Shown here piece after piece: positions 35,609-43,351 of a stretch of 46,057 nucleotides of DNA (position 1 is its first letter; each line of letters opens with the position of its first letter). Location of the stretch: the NCBI GenBank assembly GCA_937949725.1, contig CALECT010000029.1, positions 1 to 46,057 of the forward strand, in the 5' to 3' direction. Below the pieces are notes generated by a model. It saw only the letters and a list, made by a program, of their open reading frames with translations. It did not search any database and was not told where the DNA came from. Source of the DNA: an uncultured Pseudanabaenaceae cyanobacterium (GTDB lineage: Bacteria > Cyanobacteriota > Cyanobacteriia > PCC-9006 > JAAUQQ01). The position numbers and the translations under genes are program-made.

Positions 35609-36055
35609 CCAAATCCAGACAACTTTGCCATAACCTTTGCCCCGCTGGACCTAGACCAGGCCTATGCCCTCGCGGATGCCCCTGGCAACGGCGCAGTGGT
35701 ACTCATGAGCGGTACCGTGCGCAACCAAACCGACGGAAAGCCAGTGTCATCGCTGGAGTACCAGGCCTACGAGCCCATGGCTCTCAATGTGTTCAAGCAG
35801 CTGGCCCAACAAATTCGTCAGCAATGGCCCGATGTAAATCGCGTGGTCATTCACCATCGCACTGGCCACCTCACCATTGGCGAGATAAGCGTCATCGTGG
35901 CTGTAGGCTGCCCCCATCGGGGAGAGGCCTTTGCGGCTTGCCAATATGGGATCGACAACCTCAAGCACCAAGCTCCCATTTGGAAAAAAGAGCATTGGGA
36001 GGACGGTTCCAGCGAATGGGTCAGCATCGCTGCCTGTGAAGAACTCGACTGCTAA
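35609..36055 (+). CDS. moaE: Molybdopterin synthase catalytic subunit
   Basis: 148 residues from ATG 35609, the normal MoaE length; a frame open to a TTG at 35540 is less likely. Signature residues include HRTGHLTIGEISVIVAV, HRGEAFAACQYGIDNLK and the catalytic Lys region PIWKKEHW. MoaE takes sulfur from thiocarboxylated MoaD to make molybdopterin from cyclic pyranopterin monophosphate, for molybdenum enzymes such as nitrate reductase. No other molybdenum-cofactor gene is in the window, so the pathway is dispersed. The flanking gap before it is short and contains no clear promoter. Confidence 0.92.
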   Translation, partial: PNPDNFAITFAPLDLDQAYALADAPGNGAVVLMSGTVRNQTDGKPVSSLEYQAYEPMALNVFKQLAQQIRQQWPDVNRVVIHHRTGHLTIGEISVIVAVGCPHRGEAFAACQYGIDNLKHQAPIWKKEHWEDGSSEWVSIAACEELDC

Positions 36056-36181
36056 TGCTGCCCCCAAGGTGAGAAACCTTCCTCAAAATTCTTAAGATTA
36101 TTTACCGAAATCCGGGCAAGCAAACACCATTTTTGCCGAACTGCTGTACTATCTCATTGCGTTCCCACGCAGGATAAGTCC

Positions 36182-36186
36182 AGGAG
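36182..36186 (+). promoter_or_regulatory. Ribosome-binding site deciding a TTG start
   Basis: AGGAG with a 6-nt spacer to the TTG at 36193. The next in-frame ATG with a plausible N-terminus (36436) lacks such a site. Confidence 0.6.
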
Positions 36187-36192
36187 TGCCGA

Positions 36193-36831
36193 TTGAAAGC
36201 CCAAGGCCCTACCTATGCCGCTCCCTTTGATCGAGAAGCTCTCGACCGAGGCGCGTTCTTAGTAATGCTGCGGGGTGCCACTGCCAAGAACAGTCCCCGC
36301 AACCGCCAACGGGTCTTTGACCAGCTCATGGAGCAGTTTGAAGAAGGTGCTCCCCCCTTTGATGATCAAGAATGTTTCCTCAATGGCTTGAGCGAGCAAG
36401 ACCTAATTTATATTCCGTCCCCTAAAGAAGTTGAGATGAGCAAACAACAGCCCACCCCCGAATCCCCTGAGCAAGCTGACATTCTCCTGGCAGCCACGGA
36501 AGTCCTGGAGCTTGCAAAGCTCAAGGTCTCCCTTGCCAATGCTTACCGAGATGCCCAGCAGTACAAAGAGTTAGTGCTCAAGGTGATCGACACGGAGGGC
36601 AGCCATCTCAGCGAAGAGGAATGCGAAGCTGTCTCCCAAAAGAGCTTTGCAAAGAGCATTAAGGGATTAGCGGAGGCAAGGGTGAAGGTGAATAACTGGG
36701 CAGAGAATTCATCAGGGAATCACGACCTGATTCTCAATGAGTTGAGCTTTATGGACGAGGAGATTGTGACGGCATTGTCTGCGGCGAAGTCAAAGGGTGG
36801 CAAGGCTTCAAAGGAAGAGCAAGCGGCTTAG
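36193..36831 (+). CDS. Hypothetical protein, 212 residues, TTG start
   Basis: Starts at TTG 36193 on the strength of an AGGAG site. The N-terminal 75 residues (YAAPFDREALDRGAFLVMLRG...) are helical; a short Pro/Glu linker at about 85-93 leads to a helix-rich C-terminal half with LELAKLKVSLANAYRDAQQYKELVLKV. The very end is Lys/Ala-rich (AAKSKGGKASKEEQAA). No signal peptide, no known family. An internal ATG at 36436 could produce a shorter protein. Terminated by a strong hairpin. Confidence 0.6.
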   Translation: MKAQGPTYAAPFDREALDRGAFLVMLRGATAKNSPRNRQRVFDQLMEQFEEGAPPFDDQECFLNGLSEQDLIYIPSPKEVEMSKQQPTPESPEQADILLAATEVLELAKLKVSLANAYRDAQQYKELVLKVIDTEGSHLSEEECEAVSQKSFAKSIKGLAEARVKVNNWAENSSGNHDLILNELSFMDEEIVTALSAAKSKGGKASKEEQAA

Positions 36832-36857
36832 ACAGCGGCAATTGAATTGAGCTCAAG

Positions 36858-36903
36858 AAAACGGTTCGCTCAACGTCATCTACAACGTTGAGCGAACCGT
36901 TTT
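36858..36903. terminator. Strong intrinsic terminator in convergent gap
   Basis: Perfect 18-bp arms (36858-36875 and 36886-36903) with a 10-nt loop and AAAA/TTTT outer ends, so it can act on both strands. Confidence 0.85.
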
Positions 36904-37230
36904 TCCTTTCCAAGTGTTGAGAGATTTGGTCGGGGTAAAGCATTGGGTAGGAACGCGAATTTAATAAACCCAAATTCTACGGTAGCGGTAGGGTTTCCCT
37001 ACCCGGCTGCGCCGAAACCAAGAGGGGCAGGGAAACCCAGCCCCTACGTGTCGATTTTTGGTGGATGAGATTCAGGCATTAATCAATTCCTGTTCCGTAT
37101 GAACGTTTGAAAGACGGTTACAGCATTGAGGCTCAATGCTTTGGCCCTACGATCACAACAATCCAAGCAAAAAGCGGCGATCGCCCCAGGGCAACCACCG
37201 CTTTCCAATTCACATTTTCAGCCAGTCAAT
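36904..37230. other. Gap upstream of the desaturase stop
   Basis: Contains the GTAGGGGC-type repeat (listed) and otherwise no gene that I can support; short open frames here lack family features. Confidence 0.35.
36982..37047. repeat. GTAGGGGC-type palindromic repeat, copy 2
   Basis: About 66 bp, starting GTAGCGGTAGGGTTTCCCT and ending with an inverted, similar sequence; the inner part contains GGTAGGG-ttt-CCCTACC. It resembles copy 1 at 32256. Probably a short interspersed repeat rather than a functional RNA. Confidence 0.6.
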
Positions 37231-38118
37231 CTACTTGAGCAATTCAGCAGGGGGAAGAACAACTTTGGTTGCCAAGCCAACCTTGCGCAGACCATTAATC
37301 ACCCACCAGGTGCTGTCCACTTCATACCACTTCCAGCCAGCTTTAGCGACCTTAGGGAAAGCATGATGGTTGTTATGCCAACCTTCACCGTAGGTTAGGA
37401 GCGCAGCCCACCAAACGTTGCCAGAGTTGTCGCCAGCATCATGGGACTGGTAGCCCGTCATGTGGGTCGCAGAGTTAATCAACCAAGTGGAGTGCCAGAG
37501 GATCACGGAGCGCACAAACACACCGTAGATAACGAAGGACCAACCACCAATCAGGTACAGCGCAATGCCGACAGGAATTTGCAGCGTGAGGAAGTACTTA
37601 TCCAACCAACGGTAGTAGGCGTGACGAGCTAAGTCAGGAGCCTTCTTGTTGTAGGAATGCTGGTCGAAGGTATCTTTGCTGGGATAAATCAGCCAGAAGA
37701 AGTGACTCCAGAGAAAACCGCGATCGGCGGAGTAGGGATCCTTATTCACATGTTCAGTAAAGGCATGGTGCTGACGATGACCACCAACCCAAAATGTAGG
37801 ACCACCTTGCAAAGCCAATGCACCGATCGTCGCGATGATGTACTCCAGCCACTGGGGAACCTTAAAGCTGCGGTGAGCCAGTAAGCGGTGGTAGCCCAGG
37901 CAAATCCCAATGCTGCCAAACAGCCAGTGCAGGAAGACCGCCACACCCAAAGCTTTCCAAGAGAAGAACCAAGGAGCCAGCAGGGCTAGACCGTGGAACG
38001 CGCCGAAGAAAATAACCGAAGGCCAGCTCAAAGGCGGACGGGGATTTGGCGTCTCGGGAGCCATACGGGGCGGCAGCGGCTTTTTAGCAGCAGGGGGCAT
38101 GAGATTGGTGGCTGTCAT
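37231..38118 (-). CDS. desC: Acyl-lipid desaturase (delta-9 / DesC type)
   Basis: 295 residues from ATG 38118; a TTG at 38151 would add 11 residues and is less likely. The three histidine boxes of membrane desaturases are present: HRLLAH (77-82), HRQHH (114-118) and HNNHH (248-252), which bind the di-iron centre. Hydrophobic segments lie around AFHGLALLAPWF and AVFLHWLFGSIGICL, and about residues 170-205. Cyanobacterial DesC introduces the first double bond into lipid-bound stearate, in the membrane. It is divergent from the TetR-fusion gene, and two dyad operators lie in the shared gap, so the regulator may control it. Exact regiospecificity is inferred. Confidence 0.9.
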   Translation of the reverse strand: MTATNLMPPAAKKPLPPRMAPETPNPRPPLSWPSVIFFGAFHGLALLAPWFFSWKALGVAVFLHWLFGSIGICLGYHRLLAHRSFKVPQWLEYIIATIGALALQGGPTFWVGGHRQHHAFTEHVNKDPYSADRGFLWSHFFWLIYPSKDTFDQHSYNKKAPDLARHAYYRWLDKYFLTLQIPVGIALYLIGGWSFVIYGVFVRSVILWHSTWLINSATHMTGYQSHDAGDNSGNVWWAALLTYGEGWHNNHHAFPKVAKAGWKWYEVDSTWWVINGLRKVGLATKVVLPPAELLK

Positions 38119-38282
38119 GGAAGGAAATATCCGTGAATTTCTCTTGGGCAAGAAGGCCGGGCCAATAGCTCAGCACTCTCGAATCCCAGTACGCTCTTGC
38201 GAACGATAAAACTTTAGTAAGCGGGACTCAATTACCCAGTCATTCAAGACTTTGCAACCCTTGCTAAGATGGAGACCACATT

Positions 38283-38300
38283 TGCAAGTGCCGCTTACAT
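38283..38300. promoter_or_regulatory. Candidate operator 1, dyad TGCAAG-N5-CTTACA
   Basis: TGCAAG-tgccg-CTTACA plus T, a dyad with 6-bp half-sites around a 5-bp centre. Matches operator 2 at 15 of 18 positions. Confidence 0.55.
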
Positions 38301-38329
38301 CCACGACTATAGCAACACAAAACTCAATC

Positions 38330-38347
38330 TGCAAGTGATACTTACAT
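38330..38347. promoter_or_regulatory. Candidate operator 2, dyad TGCAAG-N5-CTTACA
   Basis: TGCAAG-tgata-CTTACA plus T, starting 47 bp after operator 1 starts. The half-sites are identical in both copies, only the centre differs, as expected of a dimeric repressor target. Confidence 0.55.
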
Positions 38348-38451
38348 TAAATCAGAGATCGATTACAGTAGTGCTTGCATACAGGCCTTTAGAGCCTTGC
38401 TTTTAGTCGGTCTGTGATCAACCCGCTTCGCTTTCTCTTGCCCTCTGGCCC

Positions 38452-39732
38452 ATGCCAAAACGCTCTCCCGCCCGTAAGAAATTAATTGATGCGGCTCTGG
38501 ACCTCTTCTCCAGTCAAGGCGTAACCGAAACGACTACGCGCCAGATCGCCGATCGCGCCGGGGTTAACGAGGTCACAATCTTTCGGCAATTTGGCAACAA
38601 GCATGGGCTGATGCTGGCCGCGATCGAGGAAACGGAGGTCTTAAGTAACGTTGGCGAAGCTCTGTTGCAGCAAGCAAGAGAGGTCAGTGGGTTAGACCAG
38701 GCTTTACGAGACTATGCCAATGGTCGCCTGGAAGCACTGGAATCCATGCCAGATTTTGTTCGTTCCCTTGTGGGCGAATCGGGCCAGTATGCCCCAGAGC
38801 ACCGCCAGGCCATTGGTCGCGAGCTGACCCAGGCCAATCGCTTTGTCGCTCAATATTTAGACGCTGCGATTCAGCGGGGGCAACTGAAGACAACGCTCTC
38901 GGCAGAAAACATTGCCAGCCTTCTCAACAGCCTAATCCTGGGCTATGCCGTACTGGAGTTCACCAGCGGAGTTCATCTACTTTGGCGCGATCGCCAGGAC
39001 TTCCTAGAAAACCTCGTGGGCCTATTTCTGCGCGGAGCTGTACAAAGCCCTGCAAGTGACACCTACAATTCTCATCACGCCACCACAAACCATCAAACCG
39101 TCACGGTCAACGCCCAGCCAGAAATCATTGAAGACCTCCCCGCTCCCTTGGTTCACGACCTCCTGCGCCAAGGTAAAGAGCGAGGTCATCAGGACTATGC
39201 CCTGATCTACGTTCTCTTTGGAGCGGGTCTATCTCCAGCAGAAGTCGCAGCTTTGGAGCGACAGCACCACAGCTGCGATCGCACCCAGCAACTCCTGCGC
39301 ATCCCCACAACCCTGCCGGGCAATGCTGCCCCTCGAACAGTCCCCATCAACCAATGGATCCTGGGCAAGCGCTATGGCTCCTACCAGAAGAATCCCCTGA
39401 CCCAATGGCTCAAAAACCGCAAGGACAATAACCCCAGCCTGTTTATTAATGAAGCGGATAACCCTTTGACGGCAGAGGCGATCGCTGAACGTTGGCAGGC
39501 CTGCACCAAAAAATTTGGCAGTGACCTCACCGTTCAACAAGCCCAGCAAACCTGGCGAGTGGACATGCTGGTGCGGGGCATGTCCATCGATAACCTCAGC
39601 TTGCTCACCGGGGTTAGTGCGGTTAACCTAGCTCCCTACGTCGAACGGGCTAGGGTCAAAACGGCCCTGGACCAGGCGATCCAGCTCGATCAAAAACGTC
39701 CTGGAGATGTCGGTAGTAGCGACCTGGAATAG
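38452..39732 (+). CDS. TetR-family regulator fused to a tyrosine-recombinase-like domain
   Basis: 426 residues, about twice a typical TetR protein. The N-terminal helix-turn-helix covers about 10-55 (KKLIDAALDLFSSQGVTET, IADRAGVNEVTIFRQFGNK), then a helical TetR-type ligand/dimer domain to about 195. A linker with His/Thr/Asn residues (200-228) leads to a domain (about 235-400) laid out like tyrosine recombinases: YALIYVLFGAGLSPAEVAAL, RTVPIN, SLFIN, then QTWRVDMLVRGMSIDNLSLLTGVS and PYVERA. The catalytic Arg of the GLR motif is missing and the HxxR box lacks its His; a Tyr (396) and Arg (369) remain. So it is probably a non-cutting DNA-binding or oligomerisation module. It is divergent from desC. 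The frame continues for 48 codons past its TAG stop. Confidence 0.85.
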   Translation: MPKRSPARKKLIDAALDLFSSQGVTETTTRQIADRAGVNEVTIFRQFGNKHGLMLAAIEETEVLSNVGEALLQQAREVSGLDQALRDYANGRLEALESMPDFVRSLVGESGQYAPEHRQAIGRELTQANRFVAQYLDAAIQRGQLKTTLSAENIASLLNSLILGYAVLEFTSGVHLLWRDRQDFLENLVGLFLRGAVQSPASDTYNSHHATTNHQTVTVNAQPEIIEDLPAPLVHDLLRQGKERGHQDYALIYVLFGAGLSPAEVAALERQHHSCDRTQQLLRIPTTLPGNAAPRTVPINQWILGKRYGSYQKNPLTQWLKNRKDNNPSLFINEADNPLTAEAIAERWQACTKKFGSDLTVQQAQQTWRVDMLVRGMSIDNLSLLTGVSAVNLAPYVERARVKTALDQAIQLDQKRPGDVGSSDLE

Positions 39733-39879
39733 TCTGCTCAACTGTTCAAGTCAGCCACTACCGAAACAAAGCAGACCAAGGAAGGAGACATTCCCCTCTC
39801 CGGAGAGATGTCCAACGAGCTGAGTGAATTGGCTATTCAAGCAGCAGCTCAAACAGAGACAGAACCGACCAAGCTCTGA
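39733..39879 (+). pseudogene. In-frame 48-codon continuation beyond the TetR-fusion stop
   Basis: After TAG 39730-39732 the same frame remains open for 48 codons to TGA 39877-39879. The translation (SAQLFKSATTETKQTKEGD and onward, ending AQTETEPTKL) has the polar, low-complexity character of a C-terminal tail. It could be an ancestral tail cut off by a nonsense mutation, a read-through product, a sequencing error or chance. Confidence 0.4.
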
Positions 39880-39985
39880 TACCAAATCCTAATAGCTGTC
39901 CCCCTAAACTCTCTGCGGGCGAACAGCGGTTCGCCCCTACCGACAAACTGACGGGAATCGGGGGTCACCGAACCGGATTTAGTAT
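39879..39985. mobile_element. MITE-like element, copy 2 (107 bp)
   Basis: Same size and nearly the same sequence as copy 1 at 13101-13207, with left terminal repeat ATACCAAATCC and right end GGATTTAGTAT (one base different from perfect). Its first base is the last base of a TGA stop (39877-39879), like copy 1. It lies in the convergent gap before the solute-binding protein stop at 40038. Confidence 0.8.
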
Positions 39986-40037
39986 GACTCCTCCCAGGAT
40001 GAAAATCTGTGGGAGTAGCCATATTTTGAGCAGTCAC

Positions 40038-41024
40038 TTAGTTGAGCAAAGACGGCCAGCCCACTGGAGGCTTAGACGCTTCTGGCTTCGTCGGAGCAAC
40101 AGGCTTCACGCTCGCAGCAGGTGCTCGCGCTGGCAATGCTTCATGGAAATCCAGCACCAAGCGCATATTCTCCAAGGCCAATCCTCGCAAATCCTGGCTC
40201 AGAGGCACCACACTATCTTCTCCAAACCAGCGATCAAAAATAGCCAAATCGTCAGCCTCGCCACTGACCACCCCCTGCATAAAGCTGGCAATGGAATAGT
40301 TCACGCTATTGAGCAGGGCTGAGTTATTTTCAGGCACCATGCAAGCGACACCTTCACGGGAATAGGGATAGCCCGGAATTTCAAATTGAGAGGCAAATAC
40401 GTTCTTGTCTAACCAAGCTTCAAGGAAAATGCCATCCGCAGCCAATGCATCCACTTTGCCGTTTTGCAGCGCTAGGTAGGTTTCTGCCCGCTCATCAAAC
40501 AGCACAACCTCTGCCTTGGGCTGTACGCGACGAATGGCGGCTTCGTTTGTTGTACCGGGCAGGGCGGCCACCCGCTTGCCGATTAAAGAATCGGGCTCAC
40601 CCGAAATATTGCTGTCTTTGCGAACGAGGAGGCGCGTGCCCGTGACGCCATAGCTGAGGGAGAAATCCACCTGGCGATCGCGTTTCCAGGTAAAGCTACT
40701 GGCATCGCAAATAATATCGACCTTGCCCTGGGTAATGGCAGGAATGCGACCATCGGAATCAATGCTAGTAAGTTGTAGCTTGATGGGGCGACCCAACTCT
40801 TGGGACAGCTCATCGCGAATGAGCCGCAGCATATCAACGGAATAGCCAAAGGCCTCGCCGCGATCGTCGATAAAGGAGAAAGGCTTGGCCGTGCGATTTG
40901 TTCCAGCACGCAAAACGCCTGTGCGAGACACTCTCTCCATCACAGTCTCAGCCAAAGCAGAGGGAGCAGCAGCTCCTAATCCCATTACAGCCAGAGCAAC
41001 CACGATTCCACAGGGCTTGAGCAT
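40038..41024 (-). CDS. ABC transporter solute-binding protein, amino-acid type
   Basis: 328 residues. An N-terminal signal (IVVALAVMGLGAAAPSALA) ends in A-x-A near residue 25, so it is exported. The mature protein has the periplasmic type-2 fold: VLRAGTNRTAKPFSFIDDRGEAFGYSVDML near the start, GKVDIICDASSFTWKRDRQVDFSLSY for the ligand cleft, GKRVAALPGTTNEAAI, and VDALAADGIFLEAWL. Members bind polar amino acids and deliver them to an ABC permease; the permease and ATPase are not adjacent. The C-terminal 35 residues are Ala/Pro/Lys-rich and probably disordered. Ligand is inferred from family. Confidence 0.85.
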   Translation of the reverse strand: MLKPCGIVVALAVMGLGAAAPSALAETVMERVSRTGVLRAGTNRTAKPFSFIDDRGEAFGYSVDMLRLIRDELSQELGRPIKLQLTSIDSDGRIPAITQGKVDIICDASSFTWKRDRQVDFSLSYGVTGTRLLVRKDSNISGEPDSLIGKRVAALPGTTNEAAIRRVQPKAEVVLFDERAETYLALQNGKVDALAADGIFLEAWLDKNVFASQFEIPGYPYSREGVACMVPENNSALLNSVNYSIASFMQGVVSGEADDLAIFDRWFGEDSVVPLSQDLRGLALENMRLVLDFHEALPARAPAASVKPVAPTKPEASKPPVGWPSLLN

Positions 41025-41299
41025 GTCTAATCCGTCTCAACTCATTCCACCCTTGACCATAGAGCAAAGGCGGAGCCAGCTCAAATGGTCTATTAATCGG
41101 GATTAACTAGGGCAAGACAGTGTCTCGACCAAAGGCCGAATTTATGGGATGGAGTCATCGTCACAGAAGCTTGCTTCGCGATCGCCAACATCAAGACAAG
41201 GGCTGATCACGCCACTTCAATCCATTCCCAAACAAAACCCGCCAACAAACACATTGCGGCGAGTCCAAAACCGTTATTACAGCTCATCAACTCGATGGC

Positions 41300-41872
41300 T
41301 TAGAAGCCCATGTCATCACACATCAACGTATCCCGAGTCTTGTTCCCCGTCGTAGGATTCGTTCCCTCAGCCAATTCGCAGAGGCCCTTCAATACCTGAC
41401 CTTCTAGCAGCACATCGGTAAAGTCAGCACCATTAATAATGACGTTATCGAACACCGTATTCATGGCGTAGGCTCCAGTCAAATCAGCATTGGTCAAGTT
41501 AGCCCGATACATCAATGCTGAATCCAAAGTTGCTTCCCGCAGGTTAGCGCCGGTGAGGTTGGCGTCATCCATGCGAGCGCCAAACAAGTTGGCGCTTTCA
41601 AAGTTCGTTCCAGTTAGGTCAGAGCGCCGCAGCTTGGCCATGCTGAAGTTTGACCCGGCAAAATCATCATTGGGAAAGTCCTGACCATCCATAATGGCGC
41701 GGCTGTAGTTATAAGCCAGAGCTGGAGCCGGAAATGCCAAGGTAGCCCCTAGGCTCAGAATCAATCCACTGGTCAGCATCAGCGCTAAGCCCAAGGCGAC
41801 CCCTGCTTTTGCAAATTCTCCTCGGGCTTGTTTGAGGGCGATCGCAATCTTAGAGGTCAAAAGAGTCAGCAT
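41300..41872 (-). CDS. Exported pentapeptide-repeat protein
   Basis: 190 residues. The N-terminal signal (GVALGLALMLTSGLILSLGATLAFPAPALA) ends with A-x-A near residue 53, indicating transport into the lumen or periplasm. The mature part contains A(D/N)LXX repeats: SNFSMAKLRRSDLTGTNFESANLFGARMDDANLTGANLREATLDSALMYRANLTNADLTGAYA. This folds as a right-handed quadrilateral beta helix. The C-terminus has two cysteines (GLCELAEG and LMCDDMGF), perhaps a disulfide. Such proteins are abundant in cyanobacteria, usually with unknown partner. Divergent from yraN. Confidence 0.85.
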   Translation of the reverse strand: MLTLLTSKIAIALKQARGEFAKAGVALGLALMLTSGLILSLGATLAFPAPALAYNYSRAIMDGQDFPNDDFAGSNFSMAKLRRSDLTGTNFESANLFGARMDDANLTGANLREATLDSALMYRANLTNADLTGAYAMNTVFDNVIINGADFTDVLLEGQVLKGLCELAEGTNPTTGNKTRDTLMCDDMGF

Positions 41873-42045
41873 GGGATAGGGCGCAGTGAACGATATGCTC
41901 TATCTAGCTTAACGGCTATGGCAGTCCCCCGGAAACATGACCTGTTAGGGAAAGCCGCCTGCTCCGACTTCAAGCCATTGATCCAACAAGGCTTTTCACA
42001 ATATCTATCGCGCGATCGCCCAAGCAAGCTCCCGACGAAATCGCT

Positions 42046-42684
42046 ATGGCTCGACAGCCCCCCCGCTCAAAGCCCGCTCCCACTGGCCCACCCAAAGGCA
42101 AATCTGCCCATCTCGTCATTGGCGAGCTGGGGGAATTGCTTGTGGCGGACTGGGTGCGCAGCGAAGGCGGCACCGTTTTAGCGGAACGCTGGCATTGCGT
42201 TACGGGAGAGCTAGACATTGTGGCTCAGCTGCCGCCAGGATTTTCAGGCGCGACTGAAACCTTGATTGCTTTCATTGAGGTAAAGACCCGCCGCCGAGGC
42301 ACCTGGGATAAGGGGGGCTTGCTCGCCATTACCCCTCAAAAGCAAAACAAGCTTTGGCGTACAGCGCAGTTCTTTCTTAAAAAGCATCCCCAGCTCAGGA
42401 CCATGCCCTGCCGCTTTGATGTGGCTCTCGTGCAATGTCAGGGCAAGCCCGCTGAGCCTAAGCGCAAGGCAGTGACCCAAGACAAAGAAGAGGGCGATCG
42501 CCAGCTCACCATCGAGTCCCTAAACCAATCCCCTACGTCTCCCAAAGAAAGCCCCAATTCGAGTGACAAACAAAAACGGCTGCCTTCCGAAGAAAAGCAG
42601 CCGATAAAACTGGGCGAGGCAGTTGTGCGAGGTGAATACCGCCTGACGCTCCAGCAATACGTGGTAGACGCATTTACGCTGTAG
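42046..42684 (+). CDS. yraN: YraN/UPF0102 family nuclease-like protein
   Basis: 212 residues, longer than the usual 120 because of a C-terminal tail. The restriction-endonuclease-like core is recognisable: GELGELLVADWV, GGTVLAERWHCVTGELDIVAQ (Asp), LIAFIEVKTRRRGTWDKGG (Glu and Lys of the PD-(D/E)XK site) and ITPQKQNKLWRTAQFFL. The last 70 residues are polar and charged with no motif. YraN proteins are predicted nucleases of unclear role, sometimes tied to Holliday-junction or repair genes. Confidence 0.85.
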   Translation: MARQPPRSKPAPTGPPKGKSAHLVIGELGELLVADWVRSEGGTVLAERWHCVTGELDIVAQLPPGFSGATETLIAFIEVKTRRRGTWDKGGLLAITPQKQNKLWRTAQFFLKKHPQLRTMPCRFDVALVQCQGKPAEPKRKAVTQDKEEGDRQLTIESLNQSPTSPKESPNSSDKQKRLPSEEKQPIKLGEAVVRGEYRLTLQQYVVDAFTL

Positions 42685-42770
42685 AAATTCAAAAGCGAGG
42701 GTAGGGACCGAGGTGAAGGGAATCCACTGCCTTAGCTTTGAATCACGACATTACTTTTACCAACCTGAGC

Positions 42771-43160
42771 TTAGGAAAGGGTCTCAGGGCAGTAGCCCAA
42801 GCCTTTCACAAACTGGCGACGAAACTCTTTGATTTCCTTGCAGTCGGGGCGACCATGGGAAACGATAGCCACCTGGTGGAAACGCATCACTTCCACAGGG
42901 GAGTAACCCACTTCTAGGGACTGGAGGGCACGCTGAAGACGCGCGCTGGGCTTCACAGGGCCACCCATTTCCTGGAGATAGGCACGGAAATCACCTTCTT
43001 CAGTAATGGAGAGGGGATAGCGAAACTTAACCTGCACAATCCAGCCATCAATCTGGTGCACCACAGTAATCGTCTGTAGCGGCCAGTAGGGGTGATTGCT
43101 GAGATACTCGACAACTCGCAGAGTCAAACTGGAGTTCGAGAAAAAGTACAAGTAAGTCAT
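42771..43160 (-). CDS. Hypothetical protein, 129 residues
   Basis: A compact, cytosolic protein (MTYLYFFSNSSLTLRVVEYL) with mixed helix and strand character. Segments include WPLQTITVVHQIDGWIVQVKFRYPLSITEEGDFRAYL and a C-terminal helix with IKEFRRQFVKGLGYCPETLS. No signal peptide, no motif that I recognise. It faces yraN convergently with no clear terminator, and is divergent from rsmA with a gap of about 190 bp. Confidence 0.65.
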   Translation of the reverse strand: MTYLYFFSNSSLTLRVVEYLSNHPYWPLQTITVVHQIDGWIVQVKFRYPLSITEEGDFRAYLQEMGGPVKPSARLQRALQSLEVGYSPVEVMRFHQVAIVSHGRPDCKEIKEFRRQFVKGLGYCPETLS

Positions 43161-43351
43161 AACCGTGAATTCACCTCTTCAAGCAATGAGACGCTGCGAC
43201 GGATGCCGTGACACCACAGACGCCGTTGAAAACATTATGGTTTGCTAGAATTTGCTGCGGGGAAGGAAAACAGCAAATTTACATAGATCAATCCTTTGTG
43301 AATTTCATCTGAGCAGATGATTCCAGAATTAGCGAGAAAATTAGCAGACTT

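Larger units (their letters stand above)
38119..38451. promoter_or_regulatory. Divergent promoter region of desC and the TetR-type regulator
   Basis: 333 bp with two near-identical operators (listed separately) and half-site-like sequences near 38214-38226 and 38377-38387 (GTAAGCGGG and GTGCTTGCAT). No coding content seen. Confidence 0.5.

Noticed and set aside
39066..39732. Functional phage integrase / prophage remnant
   Set aside because: The domain is fused to TetR, lacks key catalytic residues, and no other phage gene or attachment site is near.
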